From Candidatus Coatesiibacteriota bacterium (lineage in GTDB: Bacteria > JAFGND01), in the NCBI GenBank assembly GCA_016927185.1, contig JAFGND010000060.1:1-64000 (forward strand): DNA of 64,000 bases, given 5' to 3'. The notes beneath the pieces are model-generated. The model was given only the letters and a program-made list of their open reading frames with translations, was not told where the DNA came from and made no database searches. Numbering within the stretch: the stretch's first letter is position 1; each line of letters begins with the position of its first letter. Shown in pieces: positions 8,969 to 18,379 of this stretch. A program made the position numbers and the translations under genes.

Positions 8969-9467
8969 TTTTTTCAGGTATTATATTCATCAGTTCATTT
9001 TGAATTAATAAATATGTCTCTTCAAGGGACTGGGGGATTATCCTGCAATTGCTTACTGAATGCATGAAATTACTATCTCCAAACCATCTCGGAACTATAT
9101 GCCAGTGTACATGCTCTTCCACTCCTGCACCAGCTGCTTTCCCGATATTCAAACCTATATTGAAACCATCAGGTTTCATTGCCCTGAGAAGCGCTGCTTG
9201 CGACAGTTTTATAAGACTAATCAGGCTGAGATTTTCATCATCACTAAGCAAGGCAATATCAGAAATATGCTTCAACGGAGCAATCATCAAGTGTCCATTT
9301 GAGTAAGGATATATATTCATGATAATCAATCCCTTTTCATTTCTGTAGAGGATAAAATCCTCCCTGTCATTGTTTCTGGCTATTCTGTTGCAGAAAATAC
9401 AACCTTCTTCCTTGCAAGTATCCATTATATATTCACTCCTCCAGGGTGCCCAAATCCTGTCAAACAT
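8958..9467 (-). CDS. HIT-family nucleotide hydrolase/transferase
   Basis: A 169-residue histidine-triad protein. The catalytic triad is HVHWHIVPR, with H119, H121 and H123. The N-terminal FDRIWAPWRSEYI and the CxxC at Cys23/Cys26 place it with the bacterial Ap4A phosphorylase-like HIT group, which cleaves or transfers nucleotides from dinucleoside polyphosphates. The exact substrate cannot be read from sequence. It starts 2 nt before the end of the GlmU-like gene and its 3' end overlaps the TtcA-like gene, so translation of the three is probably coupled. Confidence 0.88.
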   Translation of the reverse strand: MFDRIWAPWRSEYIMDTCKEEGCIFCNRIARNNDREDFILYRNEKGLIIMNIYPYSNGHLMIAPLKHISDIALLSDDENLSLISLIKLSQAALLRAMKPDGFNIGLNIGKAAGAGVEEHVHWHIVPRWFGDSNFMHSVSNCRIIPQSLEETYLLIQNELMNIIPEKNAR

Positions 9468-9468
9468 G

Positions 9469-10206
9469 CTAGTTTCTCGTTCTCATTATTTCTTCAGCTT
9501 TTTTCAACTGCTCTGGTGTATTGATGCCTATAAATTGCAGAGGATCGTTTGAAATAAATGCGAAAGGTCTGCCTCCCTTTCTGAAGTAAATTGAAACCGT
9601 ATCAGTCAGATAGAATTCACTTTGGGCATTATTATTATCAAGATCTTTTAACAATGAAAATAGTAAATTGCTTTCTACAAGATAGATTCCTGAATTAACT
9701 TCCCTAATTGACTTTTCATAGTCTTTTGCATCCTTTTCTTCAACAATTCCAATGAACTCATCTTTATTATTCCTGATTATCCTGCCGTATCCCTCAGGAT
9801 TCTCAAGTTTGAAAGAAAGCAGATTGAAAGGACTTTCGTTAGCTTTTTCTATGAATTCACTTAATGTTTCTTTTGTCAAGAGGGGAGTATCTCCGCATAA
9901 TATAAGCAACTTACCAGCATAATCTCTCAAGAAATTCTCAGTCTGCATTACTGCATGACCTGTTCCAAGCATTTTTTCCTGCAACACAAAAGCGATGTCA
10001 TCATAATGCATGAATTCTTGCTGGATCAAATCCGCCTTATATCCAATTATTGTAATGACTTTTTCAGGACAAAGGTTTCTTGCAGTTTCAATTACATAGT
10101 ACAGGATGGGTTTGTCAAGAATTCTATGGAGGACTTTGGGAATGTCGCTATGCATTCTTTTTCCCAGCCCTGCTGCAAGTATCAGGATAATGAGTTCCTT
10201 ATTCAC
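9469..10206 (-). CDS. glmU: GlmU-like UDP-GlcNAc pyrophosphorylase, uridylyltransferase domain only
   Basis: A 245-residue nucleotidyltransferase that would convert GlcNAc-1-phosphate and UTP to UDP-GlcNAc for peptidoglycan and LPS. The signature loop LAAGLGKRMHSDIPKVLH (residues 10-27), the LGTGHAVM motif and GDTP (105-108) match the GlmU N-terminal domain; NSGIY and the QFIGINTPEQL end also fit. Bifunctional GlmU is about 450 residues; here the protein stops right after the linker, with no left-handed beta-helix acetyltransferase, and no such frame follows. It starts with GTG at 10206, inside the panD end (8-nt overlap). A GlmM homologue lies in the same window. Confidence 0.85.
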   Translation of the reverse strand: MNKELIILILAAGLGKRMHSDIPKVLHRILDKPILYYVIETARNLCPEKVITIIGYKADLIQQEFMHYDDIAFVLQEKMLGTGHAVMQTENFLRDYAGKLLILCGDTPLLTKETLSEFIEKANESPFNLLSFKLENPEGYGRIIRNNKDEFIGIVEEKDAKDYEKSIREVNSGIYLVESNLLFSLLKDLDNNNAQSEFYLTDTVSIYFRKGGRPFAFISNDPLQFIGINTPEQLKKAEEIMRTRN

Positions 10207-10558
10207 TAGTGATATATTTTTTTATTCTGTTATTACCATCCAGAAGTATATTCTTCATGTTATAGTCTTGAATTTCCTGGTCATTAAGATAAGACCATGA
10301 AAGGATTATAACCTCATCACCTATTTCTCCCAGTCTTGCTGCTGCACCATTCAGTACTATTTTTCCAGGGCTCTCTGCTATGGCATATGTTTCGAACCTG
10401 TTACCGTTATTCAGATTCAGAACCAGGATCATCTCGCCTTCTATTATATCTGCTGCTTTCAGTAGATCCTCTCCCAAACCCAAGCTGCCTTGATAGAACA
10501 GGTTTTTATCTGTTATAATGGCGGTATGGATCTTGCTTTTACACATTTTGCGTATCAT
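10199..10558 (-). CDS. panD: Aspartate 1-decarboxylase precursor (PanD)
   Basis: A 119-residue pyruvoyl enzyme that makes beta-alanine for pantothenate and CoA. It aligns end to end with PanD: MIRKMCKSKIHTAIIT start, the self-cleavage site YQGS with Gly24-Ser25 (Ser25 becomes the pyruvoyl group), the GNRFETYAI strand, and VLNGAAARLGEIGDEVIIL. Length is normal. The other pantothenate genes (panB, panC) are not nearby. It overlaps dinG by 4 nt (ATGA) and the GlmU-like gene by 8 nt, so it is embedded in a tightly coupled operon with unrelated functions. Confidence 0.95.
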   Translation of the reverse strand: MIRKMCKSKIHTAIITDKNLFYQGSLGLGEDLLKAADIIEGEMILVLNLNNGNRFETYAIAESPGKIVLNGAAARLGEIGDEVIILSWSYLNDQEIQDYNMKNILLDGNNRIKKYITSE

Positions 10559-12504
10559 TTTTCTTCCTCTTTTTCCTGAAGAAATCTTATTACTTCTGAT
10601 AAGTCACCTGTTTTCCTGAACGCGGGTAAACTGTCAAGTATTTGCTTACCATAAAATTTGCTGTTAATTCTATAATCCAATATTGCAACAATTCCCCAAT
10701 CACTTGTTGACCTAATGAGCCTTCCAACTCCCTGCCTTAGAAGCATTATTGCCTGTGGAAGGGAATAGTCTTTGAACCAGTTTTTGCCAAGTGATTCAAG
10801 TCTCTTTGTTTTTGCATCAACCAAAGGATCCCCTGGAGAGGGGAAAGGCAATTTGTCAATGATTACTGCTTTCAATGAAGGGCCAATGACATCAATTCCC
10901 TGCCAGAAACTGCTGACACCAAATAATACTGATGTTTCGTCCTTCCTGAATTTGTCAATCAGAATGTCTCTTGATGATTCTCCCTGCATCAATAGATTAT
11001 AAGGCAGTTTTTTCTTTTTAAGTATTTCATATACCTCGTTCATGTTCTTTATTGAAGTAAAAAGACAGAGTGCACTTCCTTTTGAAGCTCTTATTATGAC
11101 TTCCATTTCAAGAGCAACATTCTGGGGAAATTCTTCTGAATTGGGTTCAGCAAATTGTCTTGGAACATAGAGAATACCACTAGTTTCGAAATCGAATGGA
11201 CTTGTGCTGATAAGTTCCATATCCTCAGATGTTGCAAAACCTGTCTTGTTCTTAAGATAATCGAAACTTTTGTTCACAGTGAGAGTCGCTGAAGTGAGAA
11301 TTATGTTACTGAAATTCTTGAATATTCCCTCAGCCATCAAGTCACTTACATCCAGTGGTAATGCCTGAAATTCTATAATATCCTTGTTTTTGTATTTCAG
11401 ATAGCAGAAATCTTTAGTATTCTTCTGTGCCATGATGAAGTCGAAATTCGCTAGAAATTCCATGATTTCAGCTGCGAAATCCTCTGCTCCCTCACTTTCA
11501 ATAAGATTGTTCTTGAAATTATTCAAAAGATTGATTAATTCAAGTGTTTCTGGTCTTGAGAGAATCTCCTTGCCTTCCCCAAACTCCAGTGAAAACAGTC
11601 CATCTATTTCGAAAATTTTCCAGAATTTATGATCAATTATCATTGATATCATTCTTTCCAGTTTTGAGCTGTTCTCGCATTTTATTCTTTCGTCTCTTAA
11701 TGCACTTCTTATTCCTCTTAAAAGCATATTGATCTGGAAATTACCGAAGATGTAACCGAAATACTGGGTTGCAACTTCTTCAAGAGTATGAGCTTCGTCA
11801 AAGACTATACAGGAATGTGCAGGTATGTTTGAAGTGTCATTTCTTGATAACATTGCTAACTCGGCAAAGAGAAGATGATGATTTACCACAAGAATATCAG
11901 ATGTCATTGCTCTTCTACGGGCTTTCTGGATAAAACAATCCTTTGAACTTGGGCATTTATGACCATAGCAGAGCATTCTGTTGCTCGAAACTTCCTCTTT
12001 TATATCACCATTCAATATGAAATCAAGCTCATCAAGATCTCCTGTGTCAGTTTTCTTGAGCCATTTGCTTATCTTGTCTACTTGAGGTTGAAGTCTGTCA
12101 TCCCAATCAAGCCTGAAGCCAAGATTAACGTAGATATTATCGAATTTTTCAAGGCATATGTAATTCTGCCTTCCCTTCAACATCATGTAAGAAAAAGGTA
12201 TTGACCACATTTTTTGGAGGAAAGGGAGATCCTTATGTATAAGCTGTCCCTGAAGATTCTTGGTGGCTGTGCTGATTATGACTTTTTTCTTTTGAAGCAG
12301 ATAAGGAATTATATATGCAAATGTCTTCCCTACTCCTGTGCCTGCTTCAACCATTGCATATCTGTTTTCTATGATTGCTTTTTCAACAAGAAGTGACATG
12401 CTTAATTGCTGAGGTCTGAATTCATATCCTTCAAGATTTCTTGATAACAAGCCCTGCTCAGAGAATATTTCCTCAAGAGAATAATTCATTGAGGAGAGCA
12501 CCAC
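10555..12504 (-). CDS. dinG: DinG/XPD-family ATP-dependent DNA helicase
   Basis: A 649-residue superfamily 2 helicase. Walker A is EAGTGVGKT (K60), the DEAH box is at 236-239, and an iron-sulfur cysteine set (MLCYGHKCPSSKDCFIQK) sits between them, as in DinG/YoaA. The C-terminal motor domain ends with QGVGRLIRS (motif VI). These enzymes unwind damaged or structured DNA and R-loops. The N-terminal exonuclease domain of Gram-positive DinG is absent. The annotated start is GTG at 12504; an ATG at 12489 is equally possible and neither has a strong ribosome-binding site. It leads the five-gene minus-strand operon. Confidence 0.92.
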   Translation of the reverse strand: MVLSSMNYSLEEIFSEQGLLSRNLEGYEFRPQQLSMSLLVEKAIIENRYAMVEAGTGVGKTFAYIIPYLLQKKKVIISTATKNLQGQLIHKDLPFLQKMWSIPFSYMMLKGRQNYICLEKFDNIYVNLGFRLDWDDRLQPQVDKISKWLKKTDTGDLDELDFILNGDIKEEVSSNRMLCYGHKCPSSKDCFIQKARRRAMTSDILVVNHHLLFAELAMLSRNDTSNIPAHSCIVFDEAHTLEEVATQYFGYIFGNFQINMLLRGIRSALRDERIKCENSSKLERMISMIIDHKFWKIFEIDGLFSLEFGEGKEILSRPETLELINLLNNFKNNLIESEGAEDFAAEIMEFLANFDFIMAQKNTKDFCYLKYKNKDIIEFQALPLDVSDLMAEGIFKNFSNIILTSATLTVNKSFDYLKNKTGFATSEDMELISTSPFDFETSGILYVPRQFAEPNSEEFPQNVALEMEVIIRASKGSALCLFTSIKNMNEVYEILKKKKLPYNLLMQGESSRDILIDKFRKDETSVLFGVSSFWQGIDVIGPSLKAVIIDKLPFPSPGDPLVDAKTKRLESLGKNWFKDYSLPQAIMLLRQGVGRLIRSTSDWGIVAILDYRINSKFYGKQILDSLPAFRKTGDLSEVIRFLQEKEEEK

Positions 12505-12588
12505 AAACCCGGTAGTGATTTTGTCAACTTATTACTTCTCAAGACTGTTTTATTGAGTAGTTTTTCTCAATTCAAAAATCATTCAGAT

Positions 12589-12617
12589 TTGGTTTGACAT
12601 AAAATGTGTTATATAAA
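12589..12617 (+). promoter_or_regulatory. Candidate promoter for hydA
   Basis: A TATAAA at 12612-12617 lies 17 nt after TTGGTT (12589-12594), about 55 nt before the hydA start. An overlapping TTTGACA at 12593-12599 is also present but its spacing to the -10 is too short. It is plausible but not strong. Confidence 0.35.
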
Positions 12618-12670
12618 CAAACGATTTCAAGAATTAAACCTAACTTGGGCTCAAACCGAAAGGAGTAGAG

Positions 12671-14443
12671 ATGGCTGTTGTTAACTTAACAATTGATAAT
12701 GTTAAGGTTCAGGTTGAAGAAGGGACAACAATTCTTGATGCTGCAAAAACAATAGGAGTAAACATTCCTACGTTATGTGCTTCAAAGGAGATTGGTCATA
12801 CTCCTGGAGCATGCAGGGTTTGTATTGTTGAAGTGGAAGGTTCAAAGAACTTCGTTGCTTCATGTGTCTTTCCTGTAAGAGAAGGAATGATTGTAAGAAC
12901 TAACACAAAGAATGTCAGGGATGCAAGGAGAATGATAGTTGAACTTCTATTGTCAGATCATGTTGATGACTGCAACTATTGTGTCAGAAACAATAATTGC
13001 GAATTGCAGAGAGTAGCAGAAATAGTCGGAATAAAAGAACCAAAGCTTGAAAAAACTGCAAAATTCATTGATGACAGAAAAGAGGAATTAGAATTAGCAA
13101 TAGATTTATCCAGTCCCTCTATTGTCAGGGATCAAAGAAAATGCATAAAATGCGGAAGATGTGTAACAGTTTGTGCCAATATCCAGTCAGTTAACGCTCT
13201 TGGAATGGAGGGCAGGGGATTTGAACTTGGAGTTGTACCTACATTCAGTTTACCATTATTTCAGACAAACTGTGTTGCTTGTGGTCAATGCATCATGGCT
13301 TGTCCAGTTGGAGCATTACATGAAAAAGACGATGTTGAGGAAGTCTGGAAAGTTCTTCAGGACCCAACAAAACATGTTGTTGTTCAGGAAGCACCAGCAA
13401 TCAGAGCTTCACTAGGGGAAGAATTCGGAATGCCCCCAGGAACACTGGTAACCGGCAAAATGATTGCAGCATTAAGAAGGTTGGGATTTGATAAGATATT
13501 CGATACTAATTTTGCTGCGGATTTAACTATAATTGAAGAAGGGCATGAGCTTATTGAAAGAGTAAAAACTGGCGGGAAACTTCCAATGACGACAAGCTGC
13601 AGCCCTGGCTGGATTAAATTCATTGAGCATTTTTTCCCGGATCTTCTTGAAAATGTTTCAACCTGCAAATCTCCACAGCAGATGTTCGGTGCACTAGCAA
13701 AGACATATTATGCTGAATTTGCCAAGATTGATCCCAAAGATATTATTGTAGTATCAATAATGCCTTGTACAGCCAAGAAATTTGAATGCCAAAGGGATGA
13801 AATGTCAGACAGCGGTTTCAAAGATGTTGATTATGTCTTGACTACAAGAGAACTGGGTAGAATGATAAAAGAAGCCGGAATTGATTTTGTAAATCTTCCT
13901 GACGAGGATTATGATGCCCCTATGGGTGAATATACTGGTGCAGGTACTATCTTCGGTGCAACAGGAGGTGTTATGGAAGCTGCATTAAGAACTGTTTATG
14001 CAGTTGTTACCGGAGAGAATTTGCCTGATCTTAACATCACTCCAGTAAGAGGATTGGAAGGTGTCAAGGAAGCAAAGGTAAATGTTCCAAACCTTGGGGA
14101 AGTGAGAGTAGCAGTAGCACATGGGCTTGCTAATGCAAGAAAAATTCTCGAAAAAGTAAGAGATGGAGAAGCAGATTATCATTTCATAGAGATAATGACT
14201 TGCCCTGGTGGTTGTATTGCAGGTGGAGGTCAACCAATTCCTACAACAAATGAGATAAGAAGATTGAGATCAGAAGCTCTGTATAGAGATGATTGCAAAG
14301 TGCAGACAAAACGACAGTCCCATGAAAATGAATCTATCAAGAAACTTTACCAGGCTTTCCTGGAAAAACCACTTGGACATAAATCGCATCATCTTCTTCA
14401 TACCAAGTATACTAAAAGAGGGACTTCTATTCCTCATAAATAG
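12671..14443 (+). CDS. hydA: [FeFe] hydrogenase, NAD(P)H-linked large subunit (HydA/HndD type)
   Basis: A 590-residue modular iron hydrogenase that makes or consumes H2. Domains in order: 2Fe-2S plant-type ferredoxin (C36, C48, C51, C65), His-Cys3 4Fe-4S (H97, C101, C104, C110), two 4Fe-4S sites (C158/161/164/168 and C201/204/207/211), then the H-cluster domain with L1 TSCSPGW (C310), L2 MPCTAKKFE (C366) and L3 TCPGGC (C511, C515). L1 has Ser311 where the clostridial enzyme has a second Cys. This domain order is that of HydA in electron-bifurcating or HndD-type complexes. The partner NuoE- and NuoF-like subunits are not adjacent. The aaggag at 12660-12665 fixes the start, and a strong terminator follows. 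Confidence 0.93.
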   Translation: MAVVNLTIDNVKVQVEEGTTILDAAKTIGVNIPTLCASKEIGHTPGACRVCIVEVEGSKNFVASCVFPVREGMIVRTNTKNVRDARRMIVELLLSDHVDDCNYCVRNNNCELQRVAEIVGIKEPKLEKTAKFIDDRKEELELAIDLSSPSIVRDQRKCIKCGRCVTVCANIQSVNALGMEGRGFELGVVPTFSLPLFQTNCVACGQCIMACPVGALHEKDDVEEVWKVLQDPTKHVVVQEAPAIRASLGEEFGMPPGTLVTGKMIAALRRLGFDKIFDTNFAADLTIIEEGHELIERVKTGGKLPMTTSCSPGWIKFIEHFFPDLLENVSTCKSPQQMFGALAKTYYAEFAKIDPKDIIVVSIMPCTAKKFECQRDEMSDSGFKDVDYVLTTRELGRMIKEAGIDFVNLPDEDYDAPMGEYTGAGTIFGATGGVMEAALRTVYAVVTGENLPDLNITPVRGLEGVKEAKVNVPNLGEVRVAVAHGLANARKILEKVRDGEADYHFIEIMTCPGGCIAGGGQPIPTTNEIRRLRSEALYRDDCKVQTKRQSHENESIKKLYQAFLEKPLGHKSHHLLHTKYTKRGTSIPHK

Positions 14444-14463
14444 ATTTACAGTATTGTTAACAG

Positions 14464-14492
14464 AAAGGGCGTTTTTATATACGCCCTTTTTT
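14464..14492 (+). terminator. Rho-independent terminator after hydA
   Basis: A perfect 9-bp stem (aaagggcgt at 14464-14472, acgcccttt at 14481-14489) with an 8-nt loop runs into six Ts. It separates hydA from aspA, though it lies just upstream of the aspA ribosome-binding site. Confidence 0.88.
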
Positions 14493-14511
14493 ATAAAGAG
14501 AGGTATTATTC

Positions 14512-15885
14512 TTGAGAACTGAAAAAGACTTGATAGGTGAACTTCAGATTGATGAAAATGTTTATTGGGGAATTCATACTCAAAGAGCTATTTTTAATTT
14601 CAAGGTATCTTCAATTCAGGTAAGCAAAAGATTGATTCATGCAATTGTCTTGGTTAAGAAAGCATGTCTGTTAACTAATTTTTATTACAGTTTCATTGAA
14701 GAAAAGACATTCAAGGCACTAGAACTGGCTATTGATGAAATACTGGATGGTAATTTTGACGATCAGTTTCCAGTTGATGCATTTCAGGGAGGAGCTGGAA
14801 CATCTACTAACATGAATGTCAACGAAGTAATTGCAAACAGAGCTAATGAAATACTTGGTTTCAGGAAAGGGGAGTATGCTGTTGTAAACCCTCTTGAACA
14901 TGTAAATCTCCATCAATCAACCAACGATGTATATCCGACTGCCTTGAAAATCGCCTGTATATATGGTTTCAGGGAGTTGAGCAAGAAGATTGCTGATTTA
15001 CAGAATGTTTTCCAGAAGAAGGAAAAGGAATTTGCACATATAGTCAAGATTGGTAGAACTGAATTGCAGGAAGCAGTTCCAATAACAATGGGAGCTGAGT
15101 TTTCTGCATTTGCAGAAGCTTTTTCAAGGGATAGATGGAGGATATTCAAATGTGAGGAACGCTTGAGGACAGTCAATATTGGTGGAACTGCAGTTGGAAC
15201 TGGTCTTTCAGCTCCACAGGAGTATATTTTTCTTGTAATTGAAAAACTGAGGGAGGTTACCAATCTCGGTATATCAAGAGCCGACAACTTGATGGGAGAA
15301 ACTTCTAATGTAGATCCTTTTGTAGAGGTTTCAGGGATTCTGAAAACTCATGCAAGTAACCTGATTAAAATATCTAATGATCTCAGGCTCATGAACATGA
15401 TAGATGAAATCAGGTTACCTCAGGTACAGGCTGGTTCTTCAATAATGCCTGGGAAAGTCAATCCAGTTATTCCGGAAATGATCATGCAGATTGGCTTGAA
15501 AGTAATATCAAATGATTTCCTTATAACTGAAGCAGCTTCAAGAGGAAGTCTGGAGATAAATGAATTTATGCCTCTTCTTGCTCATTCGATTCTGGAAACA
15601 ATTGATCTTCTGATAAATGCTGATGATATTCTGGAAGATTATACTTCAAAGATAATTGCAAATGAGGATCTTTGCATGAAATACTTCGAATGCAGTCCTA
15701 CCCTTATAACAGCATTCATTCCTTATATTGGTTATGAAAAAGCAACTGAAATTATCAGGGAGTTTTCAGATGATGAGGAAATCAGCCTCAGAAAATTTTT
15801 GGAAAACAAGCTTGGAAAAGAGATTGTAGAAAAAGTGCTTTCTCCATTCAAACTTACTGCGCTGGGTTACAGAAGAGATGATTAA
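14512..15885 (+). CDS. aspA: Aspartate ammonia-lyase
   Basis: A 457-residue member of the fumarase/aspartase superfamily, reversibly deaminating aspartate to fumarate. The signature loop GSSIMPGKVNP is at residues 308-318. Aspartase rather than class II fumarase is favoured by the N terminus (RTEKDLIGELQI, then YWGIHTQRAIFNF) and by GRTELQEAVPITMG, where fumarases have GRTHLQDA. The start is TTG at 14512, supported by gagagg 8 nt upstream. Its stop overlaps the convergent sulfatase-fold gene by 4 nt. In an anaerobe it would feed amino-acid carbon into fumarate; fumarase activity remains possible. Confidence 0.88.
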   Translation: MRTEKDLIGELQIDENVYWGIHTQRAIFNFKVSSIQVSKRLIHAIVLVKKACLLTNFYYSFIEEKTFKALELAIDEILDGNFDDQFPVDAFQGGAGTSTNMNVNEVIANRANEILGFRKGEYAVVNPLEHVNLHQSTNDVYPTALKIACIYGFRELSKKIADLQNVFQKKEKEFAHIVKIGRTELQEAVPITMGAEFSAFAEAFSRDRWRIFKCEERLRTVNIGGTAVGTGLSAPQEYIFLVIEKLREVTNLGISRADNLMGETSNVDPFVEVSGILKTHASNLIKISNDLRLMNMIDEIRLPQVQAGSSIMPGKVNPVIPEMIMQIGLKVISNDFLITEAASRGSLEINEFMPLLAHSILETIDLLINADDILEDYTSKIIANEDLCMKYFECSPTLITAFIPYIGYEKATEIIREFSDDEEISLRKFLENKLGKEIVEKVLSPFKLTALGYRRDD

Positions 15886-18314
15886 TTGAAAAGAATATTT
15901 TCTGCAATATAGCTGTTCAGGAAGTTGTTGAGGGATATACAGTTAATATATAAAGAAATCTTGCTGTTGATCCTGGCTGGCTTCGTACAATAAAGATACT
16001 TTGTTTTTTCTTCCAGATTGATATTATTCATTGATTTGAATGGTCTTATGTATTGAGGACCTGCGAATAAGTCATTAACATCAGTCTTTTCACCATTGCA
16101 ATATACTTCAAATGAAATGTCTTTTATACCCTTAATCCCATATAGGGATACTTTTCTGACATTGTTCACTGGAACTTCGAAACTGAAGTCCCACTTTTGT
16201 GTTTTAATAATAGTTTTATAATCCATTACAAGAACAGGATGAGAGGCAAGGATGTTCCCTTTGTAATAAATATTAGCTATGTCCGTCAAGTTGTTGATAA
16301 AAAACAAGTTATATACAACAGATTTATCTATATTGATACCCGGATCATAAAAGAACCTTTCATTGATAAATTCCTCTCCATACATTTCAATGAAATTCTT
16401 CAATTTTGCTTTAAGGTTCTCTATCTCTCCAACATATAATGTATTATCAATTTCGTTTACATGAGAACCCTTTCTAAAGAAAGCCCATTTAGTAGAAAAT
16501 AGATTAGGCATATAGACTATTTTTCCACTTTCATCTTCATAAGCTCTTTGTTTTGATGAAATTACAAGATCAGAATATTCTTCCTTTATTACGAATTCCC
16601 CCTTTTCGTCTATTTTGCATATGTCCATAATTTCTGGATATTTAATTCTACTCCTCTGCCAGCTTGTATTATCCTTGTCTGTAAACCAAATGCCAGTTTC
16701 GTAATACATCTCTCTTTTGCTGGAATTGCTTTGATATATCATTGTATCACAAAAAGATAAGCCATCTGATTTCTGCTGGATATTCATTAAAGAAGATACA
16801 GTTGCCCTTAAATCAATGTCCCTTATTATTTCATCAGACTTAAATTCCATTTTACTGATGTTTTTTCCTGTTATTATGCATGGAGTCAGATTAGAGACTC
16901 CAAATAATTCGTCACCATGACCAAAACTTTCCATGTCATCATACAAATTATCTCCATGATCCCCCATTATTATTATATAAGTATTTTCTAATATATTTCT
17001 GCTTTTCAGATCCCTGAAAACATCCTCTACCTGCTTGTCAAACAGTCTTACTCCCGATGAATAGAGAAACCTGATTTGCTCTATATCATTTTCTGATGGC
17101 TTCCGAGTATCATAAAGATTGTCTTCCTTTGCATATTTATTCCTTAAAGGATTTTTTTTGTTTTTATAATATGGATAAGGTACTGCATAAGGAAAATGCG
17201 TTGTCGGATAATGAATTATTGATGCAAATGGTTTCGAATTATTATCAAGAAAAGACTTAAATTTGTGGGTTATATTGTTGACATTCATATAATTAGGCTC
17301 TAGACTTAAAGGAGAATCAAAGGTTTCAAGAAAAGGTAGAGTAAGCAAAGAGATGATAGAGGGATGCATCTTGAGATTCAGAAGATATAACATGTTAGTA
17401 TAATTCAACTTAGGCGTATCAAGAACATTTATTCCGAAATCAGTTTTTTTGAAATTTTCAGTACAGAAATCACCAAAAACTGATGTGATATATCCTTTTT
17501 CAGCTAAATCCATTAGCAAATTATCCTTGAGTTTCTTATGCTGTTTTTTATCAGTAAACATATGTCTTATTCCATGCTTCTGTACATGCTTACCTGTAAG
17601 TATAGATGCCCAACTAGGCTCAGTTCTTGCTATTGAAATTCTCAGGTTCTTTATGAAAATTCCTCTTTCTTTAAGTTTATTGATGAATGGGCAATTCTCG
17701 CCATTTATATAATCTCCCCTAAGGGAATCGCTTACAATAAACAGAAGATTAGAATCATTTGGAGAATGCAATTTTTCTATCTTATTGTAAAACATAAACA
17801 TTATCAGTATTATAATCAATTCAGGCAGGTATTTTTTTGAAATCAGATATTTTAATAATGGTACAATTAAGACGATGATGATAAGAAAAACAGGTAAAAG
17901 CCAAATTATCGGAAAGATTGATGTTGCTATTTTTATCATCAGATTGCTGATAAGGAATTTTCTGAGTATCTCTGTAAATAATGCAGGATAAGTACTCATT
18001 GAGTGCATAAGCAAGAAGAAAAAAAAGCAAAGAGCACAAAAAATGCCTACATAATTGCTTTTAGAATTTTTTCTGAAAACTGGGCTAAGCATTTTTTTAG
18101 ATTTGTCTGCCAGATGAAGGATCAGAAAACTGATGATGAAGTAAACAAGAAGGAAAAAAATTTGCAGCAATAAAACCAGACTTGCTTTTTCATGGAAAAC
18201 TCCAATAGACAATTGATTGAAATCAAGATTTATATAGGTAAATCCTTTTGTAGAAACAATATTTACCATATATACCAGCAGAGAAAGTATTAGGGATAAA
18301 CGTAAAAATTTCAT
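15882..18314 (-). CDS. Membrane-anchored sulfatase-superfamily (alkaline phosphatase fold) protein
   Basis: An 810-residue inner-membrane protein with about five N-terminal membrane segments (residues 1-175) and a large periplasmic sulfatase-fold domain. Metal and nucleophile motifs are visible: FIVSDSLRGD (Asp196) and ARTEPSWASILTGKHVQKHGIR with Thr231 where true sulfatases have Cys, then MGDHGDNLYDD and FGHGDE. Thr at that place is typical of LtaS/phosphoglycerol and phosphoethanolamine transferases, so it may decorate lipid or surface sugar rather than cleave sulfate. The C-terminal 200 residues are unassigned beta-rich sequence. It is notably A+T-rich and lies downstream of a secreted WD40 gene on the same strand. 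Confidence 0.8.
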   Translation of the reverse strand: MKFLRLSLILSLLVYMVNIVSTKGFTYINLDFNQLSIGVFHEKASLVLLLQIFFLLVYFIISFLILHLADKSKKMLSPVFRKNSKSNYVGIFCALCFFFFLLMHSMSTYPALFTEILRKFLISNLMIKIATSIFPIIWLLPVFLIIIVLIVPLLKYLISKKYLPELIIILIMFMFYNKIEKLHSPNDSNLLFIVSDSLRGDYINGENCPFINKLKERGIFIKNLRISIARTEPSWASILTGKHVQKHGIRHMFTDKKQHKKLKDNLLMDLAEKGYITSVFGDFCTENFKKTDFGINVLDTPKLNYTNMLYLLNLKMHPSIISLLTLPFLETFDSPLSLEPNYMNVNNITHKFKSFLDNNSKPFASIIHYPTTHFPYAVPYPYYKNKKNPLRNKYAKEDNLYDTRKPSENDIEQIRFLYSSGVRLFDKQVEDVFRDLKSRNILENTYIIIMGDHGDNLYDDMESFGHGDELFGVSNLTPCIITGKNISKMEFKSDEIIRDIDLRATVSSLMNIQQKSDGLSFCDTMIYQSNSSKREMYYETGIWFTDKDNTSWQRSRIKYPEIMDICKIDEKGEFVIKEEYSDLVISSKQRAYEDESGKIVYMPNLFSTKWAFFRKGSHVNEIDNTLYVGEIENLKAKLKNFIEMYGEEFINERFFYDPGINIDKSVVYNLFFINNLTDIANIYYKGNILASHPVLVMDYKTIIKTQKWDFSFEVPVNNVRKVSLYGIKGIKDISFEVYCNGEKTDVNDLFAGPQYIRPFKSMNNINLEEKTKYLYCTKPARINSKISLYINCISLNNFLNSYIAENILFN

Positions 18315-18379
18315 AGTTAAGCCAAAAACAGGGTTAAAACGCCTTGTTTATTTATCAAGAATTTTGGTGGATTATTTTA

